Translations under genes and position numbers: made by a program
Shown: positions 45,167 to 53,363 of the stretch, piece by piece
Layout: every line of letters begins with the position of its first letter
Numbering within the stretch: position 1 is the first letter of the stretch
Notes under the pieces: model-generated
Told to the model about the DNA's origin: nothing
Seen by the model: only the letters and a program-made list of their open reading frames with translations
Database searches by the model: none
Assembly: GCA_000719105.1 (NCBI GenBank)
Contig: JODX01000001.1
Location: forward strand, 806,001-870,000
Length of the DNA stretch: 64,000 nucleotides
Source: Streptomyces sclerotialus
GTDB taxonomy: Bacteria; Actinomycetota; Actinomycetes; Streptomycetales; Streptomycetaceae
Reading direction: 5' to 3'

Positions 45167-46073
45167 ATGTAGGGGAAGCCGCGGACGCGGGGTCCGGCTC
45201 CGGGTCCGGGCCCGGAGCCGCGGGCAGATGGCGCGGCAGCCCGTGCGGCAGCGCGCCGTACCAGAGGCGGACCACCGCGTAACCGAAGGCCAGGCAGAGC
45301 GCGCCGCCCACCGCGTCGAGCCAGAAGTGGTTGGCGGTGGCGACGATCACCACCAGGGTGCCCGCCGGGTAGAGCAGGCCCAGGACCCGCACCCACGGCA
45401 CCGAGGCCAGCGCGAAGAGGGTCAGCCCGCACCACAGGGACCAGCCGATGTGCATGGAGGGCATCGCGGCGTACTGGTTCGACATGTTCTTCAGGTCACC
45501 GGAGGCCATGGAGCCCCAGGTCTCGTGGACCACGACCGTGTCGATGAAGTGGCCGCCCGTCATCAGGCGGGGCGGGGCCAGCGGGTAGAAGTAGTAGCCG
45601 ACCAGGGCCACGGCCGTCGTCGCGAAGAGCACCAGGCGGGCGGCGGCGTAGCGGCCGGGGTGGCGGCGGTAGAGCCAGACCAGGACGCCCAGCGTCACCA
45701 CGAAGTGCAGCGTGGCGTAGTAGTAGTTCATGCCCACGATCAGCCACGTCACGGAGTTCACGGCGTGGTTGACCGCGTCCTCGACCGCGATCCCGAGGTG
45801 GTGCTCCACCTGCCAGATCGAGTCGGCGTTGGCGAGTGCCTGCCGCTTCTGCTCCGGGACCGCGTTGCGGATCAGCGAGTACGTCCAGTAACTCACCGCG
45901 ATCAGCAGGATCTCGAACCAGAAGCGGGGGCGGCGCGGGGTGCGCAGCCGGCGCAGGACCGCCCGGCCCCGGCCGTTCGTGCCGCCCGTGGCGTCCGCAA
46001 CGGCTGTGGCGGGCCGGGGAGCGGTCTGCTCCTGGCCTTCCAGTGTCGTCACGGTCGTCTCACCCATGGGCAC
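45117..46073 (-). CDS. PAP2-family membrane phosphatase/phosphotransferase
   Basis: A 318-residue integral protein with about six helices. PAP2 motifs C2 PSMHIGW and C3 ATANHFWLDAVGG give the catalytic His residues and Asp. The N-terminal 45 residues are soluble, and the C-terminal 35 are Pro/Ser-rich. It resembles inositol phosphorylceramide synthase-like lipid enzymes of actinomycetes. It converges on glnE and overlaps it by 50 bases, the last 16 residues being coded opposite the end of glnE. Confidence 0.82.
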   Translation of the reverse strand: MPMGETTVTTLEGQEQTAPRPATAVADATGGTNGRGRAVLRRLRTPRRPRFWFEILLIAVSYWTYSLIRNAVPEQKRQALANADSIWQVEHHLGIAVEDAVNHAVNSVTWLIVGMNYYYATLHFVVTLGVLVWLYRRHPGRYAAARLVLFATTAVALVGYYFYPLAPPRLMTGGHFIDTVVVHETWGSMASGDLKNMSNQYAAMPSMHIGWSLWCGLTLFALASVPWVRVLGLLYPAGTLVVIVATANHFWLDAVGGALCLAFGYAVVRLWYGALPHGLPRHLPAAPGPDPEPDPASAASPTSTSRRTGTPPQPERAA

Positions 46074-46199
46074 AGAGTCTGCCAGAAAGAACTTCCTCCG
46101 CAGATCATCCCCCGGTCGGGTCCCGGACGCACGGTGTCCGTAGTGGGCGGGCGGGGGCGCCTCCTGCTCACGTACCGGTCGGCCGCCCGGTTTCTCCTA

Positions 46200-46265
46200 C
46201 CTGCGGACTACCTGTGCGGACTGCCTGCGGACCACCTGTGCGGACTGCCTGCGGACCACCTACGG
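46200..46265. repeat. Tandem repeat, 24 bp x 2.7
   Basis: Units of CTGCGGACYACCTGTGCGGA plus CTGC, two full and one partial, immediately after the malR stop on the minus strand. The last partial unit overlaps the malR stop region. Confidence 0.7.
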
Positions 46266-47387
46266 ACGGGTCCGGTCCCCAGGGGCCGAAGCGGTCGATC
46301 CGCGCACCACCAGCTCCGGCATGAACACGAATTCGCTGTGCGGTGCGGGCGTCCCGCCGATCTCCTCCAGCAGCGTGCGCACCGCCGCCTGGCCCATGGC
46401 CGGGACCGGCTTGCGGACCGTGGTGAGGGGCGGGTCGGTGAAGGCGATCAACGGGGAGTCGTCGAAGCCCACGACGGAGATGTCCTTGGGGACGTCGAGG
46501 CCCCGCTGCCGCGCCGCGCGGATCGCGCCCAGCGCCATCATGTCGCTCGCGCACACCACCGCGGTGCAGTCCCGGTCCATCAGCGCGGCGGCGGCGGCCT
46601 GGCCGCCCTCCAGCGTGTAGAGGGAGTGCTGGACCAGTTCGGTCTCGATGGTCTCGGGGGCCAGGCCGAGCTGCTCCTGCATGGTGCGGACGAAGCCGTC
46701 GATCTTGCGCTGGACGGGCACGAACCGCTTCGGGCCGAGGGCGAGGCCTATCCGGGTGTGGCCGAGGGAGGCCAGGTGGGTCACCGCCAGGCTCATGGCC
46801 GCGCGGTCGTCCGGGGAGATGAAGGGGGCCTGGACCTTCGGCGAGAAGCCGTCCACGAGGACGAAGGGCACGCCCTGGGCGCGCAGTTGCTCGTAGCGCT
46901 GCATGTCGGCGGTGGTGTCCGCGTGCAGTCCGGAGACGTAGATGATGCCGGCGACCCCGCGGTCGACGAGCATCTCCGTCAGCTCGTCCTCGGTGGAGCC
47001 GCCGGGAGTCTGGGTGGCGAGGACCGGGGTGTAGCCCTGCCGGGTCAGCGCCTGGCCGATCACCTGGGCCAGGGCCGGGAATATGGGGTTCTCCAGCTCG
47101 GGGGTGATCAGGCCGACGAGGCCCTCGCTGCGCTGCCGCAGCCGTACGGGCCGCTCGTAGCCGAGGACGTCGAGGGCGGCCAGGACGGACTGGCGGGTGG
47201 TCGCGGCGACGCCCGGTTTGCCGTTGAGCACCCGGCTGACCGTCGCCTCGCTGACCCCCGCCTGGGCCGCGATGTCGGCAAGCCGTGTGGTCACGGCACC
47301 GGACTGTACCGGGCGGCCGCCCGCTTGCCCACCGGCCCGTCGCCGGGTGGGCGCGGGGGTGCGGCCCGTCGCGGGCTGCTGCGTCAT
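46260..47387 (-). CDS. malR: LacI-family repressor of the maltose/maltodextrin genes
   Basis: A 375-residue regulator. HTH TRLADIAAQAGVSEATVSRV with hinge NGKPGVAATTR, then a periplasmic-binding-protein-like effector domain (GLVGLITPELENPIFPALAQ, GFDDSPLIAFTDPPLTTV). A lead of about 30 residues precedes the HTH. GTG 47294 is an alternative start that would remove it, but AGGGAC supports 47387. Divergent from malE, with several CTTGCA-type sites in between. Streptomyces MalR is lifted by maltopentaose-type inducers, so induction by starch products is expected. Confidence 0.9.
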   Translation of the reverse strand: MTQQPATGRTPAPTRRRAGGQAGGRPVQSGAVTTRLADIAAQAGVSEATVSRVLNGKPGVAATTRQSVLAALDVLGYERPVRLRQRSEGLVGLITPELENPIFPALAQVIGQALTRQGYTPVLATQTPGGSTEDELTEMLVDRGVAGIIYVSGLHADTTADMQRYEQLRAQGVPFVLVDGFSPKVQAPFISPDDRAAMSLAVTHLASLGHTRIGLALGPKRFVPVQRKIDGFVRTMQEQLGLAPETIETELVQHSLYTLEGGQAAAAALMDRDCTAVVCASDMMALGAIRAARQRGLDVPKDISVVGFDDSPLIAFTDPPLTTVRKPVPAMGQAAVRTLLEEIGGTPAPHSEFVFMPELVVRGSTASAPGDRTRP

Positions 47388-47513
47388 CGCGGTCCCTCGT
47401 GTCTCTGATCGGTGTCAGGTCCCTGCTTCCCGTACGGCGACGGGGTGGGTCGCGTACGAAAGGGGCGCCTTCCGCAAGGCGCTGACAGGGTGATGATTCC
47501 CGCACAGGAAAGC

Positions 47514-47544
47514 CTTGGCAAGAGCTTGCAGAGTCTTGCACAAG
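47514..47544. promoter_or_regulatory. MalR operator cluster 1
   Basis: CTTGGCAAG, then CTTGCA twice ten bases apart, then CAAG. Direct and inverted CTTG/CAAG repeats of this form are known targets of Streptomyces MalR. Confidence 0.7.
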
Positions 47545-47627
47545 TGTCCCTGGCCGTGCTGAGCGGCTGCAAGTGGGGGTTTTCGAGCGGTTGCGACGGG
47601 GTCACGGAAGGGTAACCGTCGCCGTTT

Positions 47628-47670
47628 CTTGCGCTTTTTTTCTGCAAGGTCTTTCGCAACGGTTGCATCG
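47628..47670. promoter_or_regulatory. MalR operator cluster 2 near the malE promoter
   Basis: CTTGCG, a run of seven T, CTGCAAG, then CGCAAC and GGTTGCATC follow one another. The spacing repeats the direct and inverted half-site pattern of cluster 1, closer to malE. Confidence 0.6.
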
Positions 47671-47696
47671 CTGTTACGTTCACGTCGCCCGCTGGC

Positions 47697-47738
47697 CTCC
47701 CCCACTCTCGGCTCCGCTCGAACGGGGGCACCCCCATC
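47697..47738 (-). repeat. Interspersed palindromic element, copy C (malE leader)
   Basis: On the minus strand ATGGGGGTGCCCCC, GTTCGAGCGGAGC, then CGAGAGTGGGGGAGG. It lies 80 bases before the malE start, between operators and ribosome binding site, so it should be transcribed in the leader as a stable stem. Confidence 0.75.
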
Positions 47739-47817
47739 GGCGCAGTCGGCAAGACGGCAGGGAGCGGATTCAGGCCGGTCCCCGCATCACACGGGCTTTC
47801 ACCCTCAAGGAGATCTC

Positions 47818-49086
47818 ATGCGGCGTGGCATAGCGGCCACCGCGCTGGTGGCGTCCCTCGCCCTCGCGGCGACGGCCTGCGGCGGAAGCGACAGCGGCGA
47901 CAGTGCCGACGGTCCGGTCACCATCACCTACTGGGACACTTCCAACGCCACCAATGAGGCGCCGACGTACAAGGCCTTGGTGAAGGAGTTCGAGGCCGCG
48001 AACAAGGACATCAAGGTCAAGTTCGTCAACGTCCCGTTCGACCAGGCGCAGAACAAGTTCGACACCGCCGCCGGCGCCTCGGGCGCCCCGGACGTGCTGC
48101 GCGCCGAGGTCGGCTGGACCCCCGCCTTCGCGAAGAAGGGCTACTTCCTGCCGCTGGACGGCACCGAGGCCCTCGCCGAGCAGGACAAGTTCAAGTCCAA
48201 CCTGCTCGAGCAGGCGAAGTACGAGGGCAAGACGTACGGCGTGCCGCTGGTCACCGACACCCTCGCCTTCGTCTACAACAAGGAACTGTTCGAGAAGGCC
48301 GGCGTCGAGGTCCCCAAGACGTGGGAGGACCTGAAGAAGGCCGCCGCCACCATCAAGGACAAGACCGGCGTCGACGGCTACTGGGGCTCCACCGCGGGCT
48401 ACTACGGGCAGCCGTTCCTCTACGGCGAGGGCACCGACACGGTCGACGCCGAGGGCAAGAAGATCACCGTCGCCTCGGCCGAGGCGAAGAAGGCCTACCA
48501 GACCTGGCTGGACCTGTTCGACGGCAAGGGCCTGCACAAGGCCGACACCACCGCCGACGCCTACGCCCACCAGCAGGACGCGTTCAACAACGGCAAGGTC
48601 GCCTCGATCATCCAGGGCCCGTGGGAGATCACGAACTTCTACAAGGGCTCGGCCTTCAAGGACAAGGAGAACCTGGGCATCGCCACCGTCCCGGCCGGCT
48701 CCGCGGGGAAGGCGGGCGCCCCGACCGGCGGCCACAACCTCTCGGTGTACGCGGGCTCGGACAAGGCGCACCAGGAGGCGGCGCTGAAGCTGGTCAACTT
48801 CATGACCTCGGCGAAGTCCCAGGAGACCATCGCCCTGAAGAACTCCACGCTGCCCACCCGTGACGACGCCTACACCGACAAGGTGAAGGCCGACCCGGGC
48901 ATCGCCGGCTTCCAGACGGTGCTCGGAGCCGCCCAGCCGCGCCCGGCGCTGCCCGAGTACAGCTCCCTGTGGACGCCCCTCGACGACGAGCTGCCCCAGA
49001 TCGCGAGCGGCAAGAAGTCCCTGGACAAGGGCCTGAGCGACGCGGAGACCGCGTTCGCCAAGCTGGTGCCGGACTTCAGCAAGTGA
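47818..49086 (+). CDS. malE: Maltose/maltodextrin-binding lipoprotein
   Basis: A 422-residue solute-binding protein. Signal ends in lipobox LAATAC with Cys21, so it is lipid-anchored outside the membrane. Binding-protein text runs ITYWDTSNATNEAPTYKALV, APDVLRAEVGWTPAFAKKGY, YGVPLVTDTLAFVYNKELF and QGPWEITNF. ATG 47818 follows AAGGAGA. It heads the malE-malF-malG-aglA cluster, and a strong hairpin after it should leave malE more abundant than malFG. Confidence 0.92.
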   Translation: MRRGIAATALVASLALAATACGGSDSGDSADGPVTITYWDTSNATNEAPTYKALVKEFEAANKDIKVKFVNVPFDQAQNKFDTAAGASGAPDVLRAEVGWTPAFAKKGYFLPLDGTEALAEQDKFKSNLLEQAKYEGKTYGVPLVTDTLAFVYNKELFEKAGVEVPKTWEDLKKAAATIKDKTGVDGYWGSTAGYYGQPFLYGEGTDTVDAEGKKITVASAEAKKAYQTWLDLFDGKGLHKADTTADAYAHQQDAFNNGKVASIIQGPWEITNFYKGSAFKDKENLGIATVPAGSAGKAGAPTGGHNLSVYAGSDKAHQEAALKLVNFMTSAKSQETIALKNSTLPTRDDAYTDKVKADPGIAGFQTVLGAAQPRPALPEYSSLWTPLDDELPQIASGKKSLDKGLSDAETAFAKLVPDFSK

Positions 49087-49094
49087 TCCACGCG

Positions 49095-49140
49095 GCCGCC
49101 GCGTCCTGACCGAGAGATCGGGTCCAGGGGACGCGGCGGC
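49095..49140 (+). terminator. malE-malF intercistronic hairpin
   Basis: GCCGCCGCGTCC pairs perfectly with GGACGCGGCGGC, a 12-base stem with a 22-base loop that can pair further inside. It lacks a T-run and lies nine bases past the malE stop, so it probably stabilises the malE message or partly terminates. Confidence 0.75.
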
Positions 49141-49239
49141 CTCCGGCCCGGGTGCCGCGCGGCCCACTGGCGCCGCCCGCACCCGGGCTCCACCGGCCGC
49201 CCCGGGCCGTACCCCTGAACATGCAGAAGGTGTCGAACC

Positions 49240-50244
49240 ATGACAGTCGCCATCGACCGAGCGACCGGTAAGCGGCGCGGTGAGCCGGATCCGCGCCGCG
49301 GCGGCCGGCTCCAGCGCCTCAAGCAGAGCTACCAGAAGTACTGGTACGCGTACGCGATGATCGCCCCGGTGGTCGTCGTCCTCGGCGTCCTCGTGCTCTA
49401 CCCGCTGGCCCGGGGCCTCTACCTGACGTTCACCGACGCCAACAGCCTGAACTCGGCCCGCACCATCGGCGTGAACGAGATCGAGGCCACCTACCAGTGG
49501 GTCGGCCTCGACAACTACGCCGACATCCTGTGGGGCCCGACCAGCTACGACCGGTTCTGGTCGCACTTCATCTGGACGATCGTCTGGACGGTGCTCTGCG
49601 TCACCCTGCACTACGTCATCGGTCTCGGCCTCGCCCTGCTGCTCAACCAGAAGCTGCGCGGCCGCACCCTGTACCGGCTGATCCTGGTGCTGCCGTGGGC
49701 GGTGCCCACCTTCGTCACCGTCTTCGGCTGGCGCTTCATGCTCGCCGACTCCGGCATCATCAACTCCGCGCTGGACTCGATCGGCCTGCCGTCACCGCAG
49801 TGGCTGGAGGACAGCTTCTGGCAGCGGTTCGCCGCGGTCATGGTGAACACCTGGTGCGGTGTGCCCTTCATGATGGTCTCGCTGCTCGGCGGGCTCCAGT
49901 CCATCGACGGCACGCTGTACGAGGCCGCCGAGATGGACGGCGCGAACGCCTGGCAGCGCTTCCGCTACGTCACCCTCCCCGGCCTGCGGACCGTCAGCTC
50001 CACCGTGGTGCTGCTCGGCGTGATCTGGACGTTCAACCAGTTCGCGGTGATCTTCCTGCTCTTCGGCAACACCGCGCCCGACGCGCAGATCCTCGTCACC
50101 TGGGCCTACCAGCTCGGCTTCGGCCAGCAGCCGCGCGACTACGCGCAGTCGGCCGCCTACGGCATCCTGCTCCTCTCCATCCTGATCGTCTTCACCTCCG
50201 TCTACCGCCGCTGGCTGGACCGCAATGAGCAGTCCGCGATCTGA
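49240..50244 (+). CDS. malF: Maltodextrin ABC transporter permease
   Basis: A 334-residue inner-membrane permease with six or seven helices after a basic 30-residue lead. The cytoplasmic EAA loop EAAEMDGANAWQRFRYVTLP contacts the ATPase. No ATPase gene is in the cluster. In Streptomyces the shared ATPase MsiK energises several sugar importers, so this is expected. Confidence 0.92.
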   Translation: MTVAIDRATGKRRGEPDPRRGGRLQRLKQSYQKYWYAYAMIAPVVVVLGVLVLYPLARGLYLTFTDANSLNSARTIGVNEIEATYQWVGLDNYADILWGPTSYDRFWSHFIWTIVWTVLCVTLHYVIGLGLALLLNQKLRGRTLYRLILVLPWAVPTFVTVFGWRFMLADSGIINSALDSIGLPSPQWLEDSFWQRFAAVMVNTWCGVPFMMVSLLGGLQSIDGTLYEAAEMDGANAWQRFRYVTLPGLRTVSSTVVLLGVIWTFNQFAVIFLLFGNTAPDAQILVTWAYQLGFGQQPRDYAQSAAYGILLLSILIVFTSVYRRWLDRNEQSAI

Positions 50245-50257
50245 GGCAGGAGTCCCC

Positions 50258-51169
50258 ATGAGCACCACGACCCTCCCGAACGCCGCGCCGGTGGACCAGA
50301 CCCCCGCACCTGCCGCTCCGCCGCGCAGGACGCGCGGGCGCGGGCAGGGCAGCCGCGTCGGCTCCCTCGTCTCCCACGCGATCCTGATCGTGGCGAGCTT
50401 CGCCGCGCTCTTCCCGATCGCCTGGCTGGTCTTCCTGTCGCTCGGCCCCGACAAGGACGACTATCTGCACCCCGGACGCATCTTCGGCAAGATGACGTTC
50501 GACAACTACACGTTCGTGCTCACCGAGACGAACTTCACCGACTGGCTGGTGAGCACGCTCATCGTGTCGCTCGGCACCACCGTCATCGGCGTCCTCGTCG
50601 CCGCCACCACCGGCTACGCGGTCTCCCGCATGCGCTTCCCGGGCTACCGCAAGTTCATGTGGCTGCTGCTGGTCACGCAGATGTTCCCGGTGGCCGTGCT
50701 GATGGTGCCGATGTACGAGATCCTGTCGGAGCTCCAGCTCATCGACAGCTACCTCGGCCTCATCCTCGTCTACTGCACGACCGCGGTGCCGTACTGCGCC
50801 TGGCTGCTCAAGGGCTACTTCGACACCATCCCGTTCGAGATCGACGAGGCCGGACGCGTCGACGGACTGACCCCCTTCGGCACGTTCGCGCGGCTGATCC
50901 TGCCGCTCGCCAAGCCGGGCCTGGCCGTCGCCGCCTTCTACAGCTTCATCACCGCGGTCAGCGAGGTCGCCTTCGCCACGGTGTTCATGCTGTCCGACAC
51001 GAAGTACACCTTCGCCGTCGGTCTGCAGAGCTTCGTCAGCGAGCACGACGCCCAGCGGCAGTACATGGCCGCGACCGCCGTGCTGGTCGCCATCCCGGTC
51101 TCCGCCTTCTTCTACCTTGTGCAGAAGAACCTGGTGACCGGCCTCACCGCGGGCGGCACGAAGGGCTGA
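50258..51169 (+). CDS. malG: Maltodextrin ABC transporter permease
   Basis: A 303-residue permease starting at ATG 50258 (13 bases after malF, AGGCAGGAG upstream). Helices include ILIVASFAALFPIAWLVFL. EAA loop reads EAGRVDGLTPFGTFARLILP. MalF and MalG form the channel heterodimer. Confidence 0.92.
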   Translation: MSTTTLPNAAPVDQTPAPAAPPRRTRGRGQGSRVGSLVSHAILIVASFAALFPIAWLVFLSLGPDKDDYLHPGRIFGKMTFDNYTFVLTETNFTDWLVSTLIVSLGTTVIGVLVAATTGYAVSRMRFPGYRKFMWLLLVTQMFPVAVLMVPMYEILSELQLIDSYLGLILVYCTTAVPYCAWLLKGYFDTIPFEIDEAGRVDGLTPFGTFARLILPLAKPGLAVAAFYSFITAVSEVAFATVFMLSDTKYTFAVGLQSFVSEHDAQRQYMAATAVLVAIPVSAFFYLVQKNLVTGLTAGGTKG

Positions 51170-51234
51170 CGGCCCCGGGGCGATCCCCTGGGGACACGCC
51201 CGCCCGAGGCTCCCGCGCGCCCTGTCGCGCGGGT

Positions 51235-51279
51235 GGCGGCCGCGGTACCTGTCCGAACCCCGCTGCCACCGCGGCCGCC
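51235..51279 (+). terminator. malG-aglA intercistronic hairpin
   Basis: GGCGGCCGCGGT and ACCGCGGCCGCC form a 12-base perfect stem with a 21-base loop. A smaller CGCGCG stem lies just before it. It may separate transport from hydrolase transcription. Confidence 0.75.
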
Positions 51280-51319
51280 TCGTCATCCCGACCCGAGACA
51301 CCGCCCAACCCATCCCTTT

Positions 51320-51360
51320 CCCCGCTCCCGGCTCCGCCGGAGCGGGGGACCCCCCCCATC
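51320..51360 (-). repeat. Interspersed palindromic element, copy D (diverged; aglA leader)
   Basis: On the minus strand GATGGGGGGGTCCCCC, GCTCCGGCGGAGC, then CGGGAGCGGGGAA. It keeps the outer stem and the GCTC/GAGC inner part but has lost the TTGGGGG end. It ends 15 bases before aglA. Confidence 0.65.
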
Positions 51361-51374
51361 GCATCAAGGACGCC

Positions 51375-53054
51375 ATGAGCCAGCATTCCGTTGAACCGGC
51401 CCCGACCTCCGCGCTCGCGACCGTCGCCGCCCGTCGCGACTGGTGGCGCGACGCGGTGATCTACCAGGTCTATCCGCGCAGCTTCGCCGACAGCAACGGC
51501 GACGGCATGGGCGACCTGGAGGGCGTACGTTCCCGGCTGCCGTACCTGCGCGACCTCGGCGTCGACGCCGTGTGGCTCAGCCCCTTCTACGCCTCGCCGC
51601 AGGCCGACGCCGGCTACGACGTGGCCGACTACCGGGCCGTCGACCCCATGTTCGGCAACCTCCTGGACGCCGACGCGCTGATCCGCGACGCCCACGCGCT
51701 GGGCCTGCGCATCATCGTCGACCTGGTCCCCAACCACTCCTCCGACCAGCACGAGTGGTTCAAGCGCGCCCTCGCCGAGGGGCCGGGCTCCCCGCTGCGG
51801 GAGCGCTACCACTTCCGCCCCGGCAAGGGGGAGAACGGCGAGCTGCCGCCCAACGACTGGGAGTCCATCTTCGGCGGCCCCGCCTGGACCCGCGTCACCG
51901 AACCGGACGGCACCCCCGGCGAGTGGTACCTGCACCTCTTCGCTCCCGAGCAGCCCGACTTCAACTGGGAGCACCCGGCCGTCGGCGACGAGTTCCGCTC
52001 CATTCTGCGGTTCTGGCTCGACATGGGCGTCGACGGCTTCCGCATCGACGTGGCGCACGGCATGGTCAAGGCCGAAGGCCTGCCCGACCTGGGTTCCCAT
52101 GATCAGGTCAAGCTGCTGGGCAACGATGTCATGCCGTTCTTCGACCAGGACGGTGTGCACGAGATCTACCGCGAGTGGCGCAAGGTCCTCGACGAGTTCT
52201 CGGGCGAGCGCATCTTCGTCGCCGAGGCCTGGACCCCGACCGTCGAGCGCACCGCCCGCTACGTGCGCCCCGACGAGCTGCACCAGGCGTTCAACTTCCA
52301 GTACCTGAGCACCTACTGGGACGCGCCCGAGCTGCGCGAGGTGATCGACCGCACCCTCGACGCGATGCGGCCCGTCGGCGCCCCCGCCACCTGGGTGCTG
52401 TCCAACCACGACGTGACCCGGCACGCCACCCGCTTCGGCAACGAGCCCGGCCTCGGCACCCAGATCCGCAGCGCGGGCGACCGCGACCTCGGTCTGCGCC
52501 GGGCCCGTGCGGCGACCCTGCTAATGCTGGCGCTGCCCGGCTCCGCCTACGTCTACCAGGGCGAGGAACTGGGCCTGCCCGACGTGACGGACCTTCCCGA
52601 CGAGGTGCGCCAGGACCCGGCGTACTTCCGGGGCGCCGGGCAGGACGGCTTCCGCGACGGCTGCCGGGTGCCGATCCCGTGGACGCGCACCGGCTCCTCG
52701 TACGGCTTCGGCGACGGCGGCTCCTGGCTGCCGCAGCCCGAGGGCTGGGGCGAGCTGAGCGTCGAGGCGCAGACCGGTGACGCGGACTCCACCCTGGAGC
52801 TGTACCGCACCGCGCTGGCCGTCCGCCGGGAGCAGGCCGACCTCGGCGCGGGCGACTCCGTGGAGTGGCTCAAGGCGCCCGAGGGCGTCCTCGCCTTCCG
52901 CCGCGGGGAGTTCGTGTGTGTCGCGAACACCACCGGCGAGGGTGTGCGCATCCCGGCGTACGGCCGGATCCTGGTGTCCAGCGGTGAGGTGATCGTCGCG
53001 GACGACGAGGCGAAGCTGCCGGCGGACACCACCGTGTGGTGGACGACCGCCTGA
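51375..53054 (+). CDS. aglA: Intracellular alpha-glucosidase, GH13
   Basis: A 559-residue cytosolic enzyme. VIYQVYPRSFADSNGDGMGD opens the barrel. Nucleophile Asp is in DGFRIDVAHG, acid Glu in VAEAWTP, transition-state Asp in SNHDVTRH. It should hydrolyse imported maltose and maltodextrins to glucose. ATG 51375 follows AAGGAC, in the same direction as malEFG. Confidence 0.92.
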   Translation: MSQHSVEPAPTSALATVAARRDWWRDAVIYQVYPRSFADSNGDGMGDLEGVRSRLPYLRDLGVDAVWLSPFYASPQADAGYDVADYRAVDPMFGNLLDADALIRDAHALGLRIIVDLVPNHSSDQHEWFKRALAEGPGSPLRERYHFRPGKGENGELPPNDWESIFGGPAWTRVTEPDGTPGEWYLHLFAPEQPDFNWEHPAVGDEFRSILRFWLDMGVDGFRIDVAHGMVKAEGLPDLGSHDQVKLLGNDVMPFFDQDGVHEIYREWRKVLDEFSGERIFVAEAWTPTVERTARYVRPDELHQAFNFQYLSTYWDAPELREVIDRTLDAMRPVGAPATWVLSNHDVTRHATRFGNEPGLGTQIRSAGDRDLGLRRARAATLLMLALPGSAYVYQGEELGLPDVTDLPDEVRQDPAYFRGAGQDGFRDGCRVPIPWTRTGSSYGFGDGGSWLPQPEGWGELSVEAQTGDADSTLELYRTALAVRREQADLGAGDSVEWLKAPEGVLAFRRGEFVCVANTTGEGVRIPAYGRILVSSGEVIVADDEAKLPADTTVWWTTA

Positions 53055-53363
53055 GGCAATCTCTTTCGCCTGCTTGCAGGGGCCTGCCGTCCGTTCGGGG
53101 TGGCGGGCCCCTGCTGTCGTTCTGTCCGTGAAACAGCAGGTGGTGAGTAGTTCAAGTGGCCTTGCCCGGCTCTGGTTTCCGGTTGGTGAAGAAGGTGTGT
53201 CCGGAGGGTTGACCGGTGGATCGGGGGCTCGTACGGTCTGGTCGGCTGAAAGTTTTCAGTCGTATTGCAGCAAGAACCTTCAAGGCCCTTCAACGCCATC
53301 CCCATTGGCATCTGCCAGGCCGTCCCCATCGGCTCGGCACCTTCAACGGAGAAGGACACCCGC
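53055..53363. other. 309-base promoter region of the secreted amylase
   Basis: Holds CTGAAA-gt-TTTCAG (53246-53259), then TTGCAGCAAG at 53265 and CCTTCAAGG-type repeats to 53285, resembling known alpha-amylase control sites for MalR. I see no gene here. Confidence 0.6.

Larger units (their letters stand above)
47388..47817. other. 430-base malR-malE control region
   Basis: The divergent promoter space holds at least five CTTGCA/TGCAAG half-sites (47525, 47535, 47568, 47628 variant, 47643), a CTTGGCAAG palindrome at 47514-47522, and palindromic element copy C at 47697-47738 in the malE leader. The malE ribosome binding site is AAGGAGA at 47806-47812. Confidence 0.8.
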
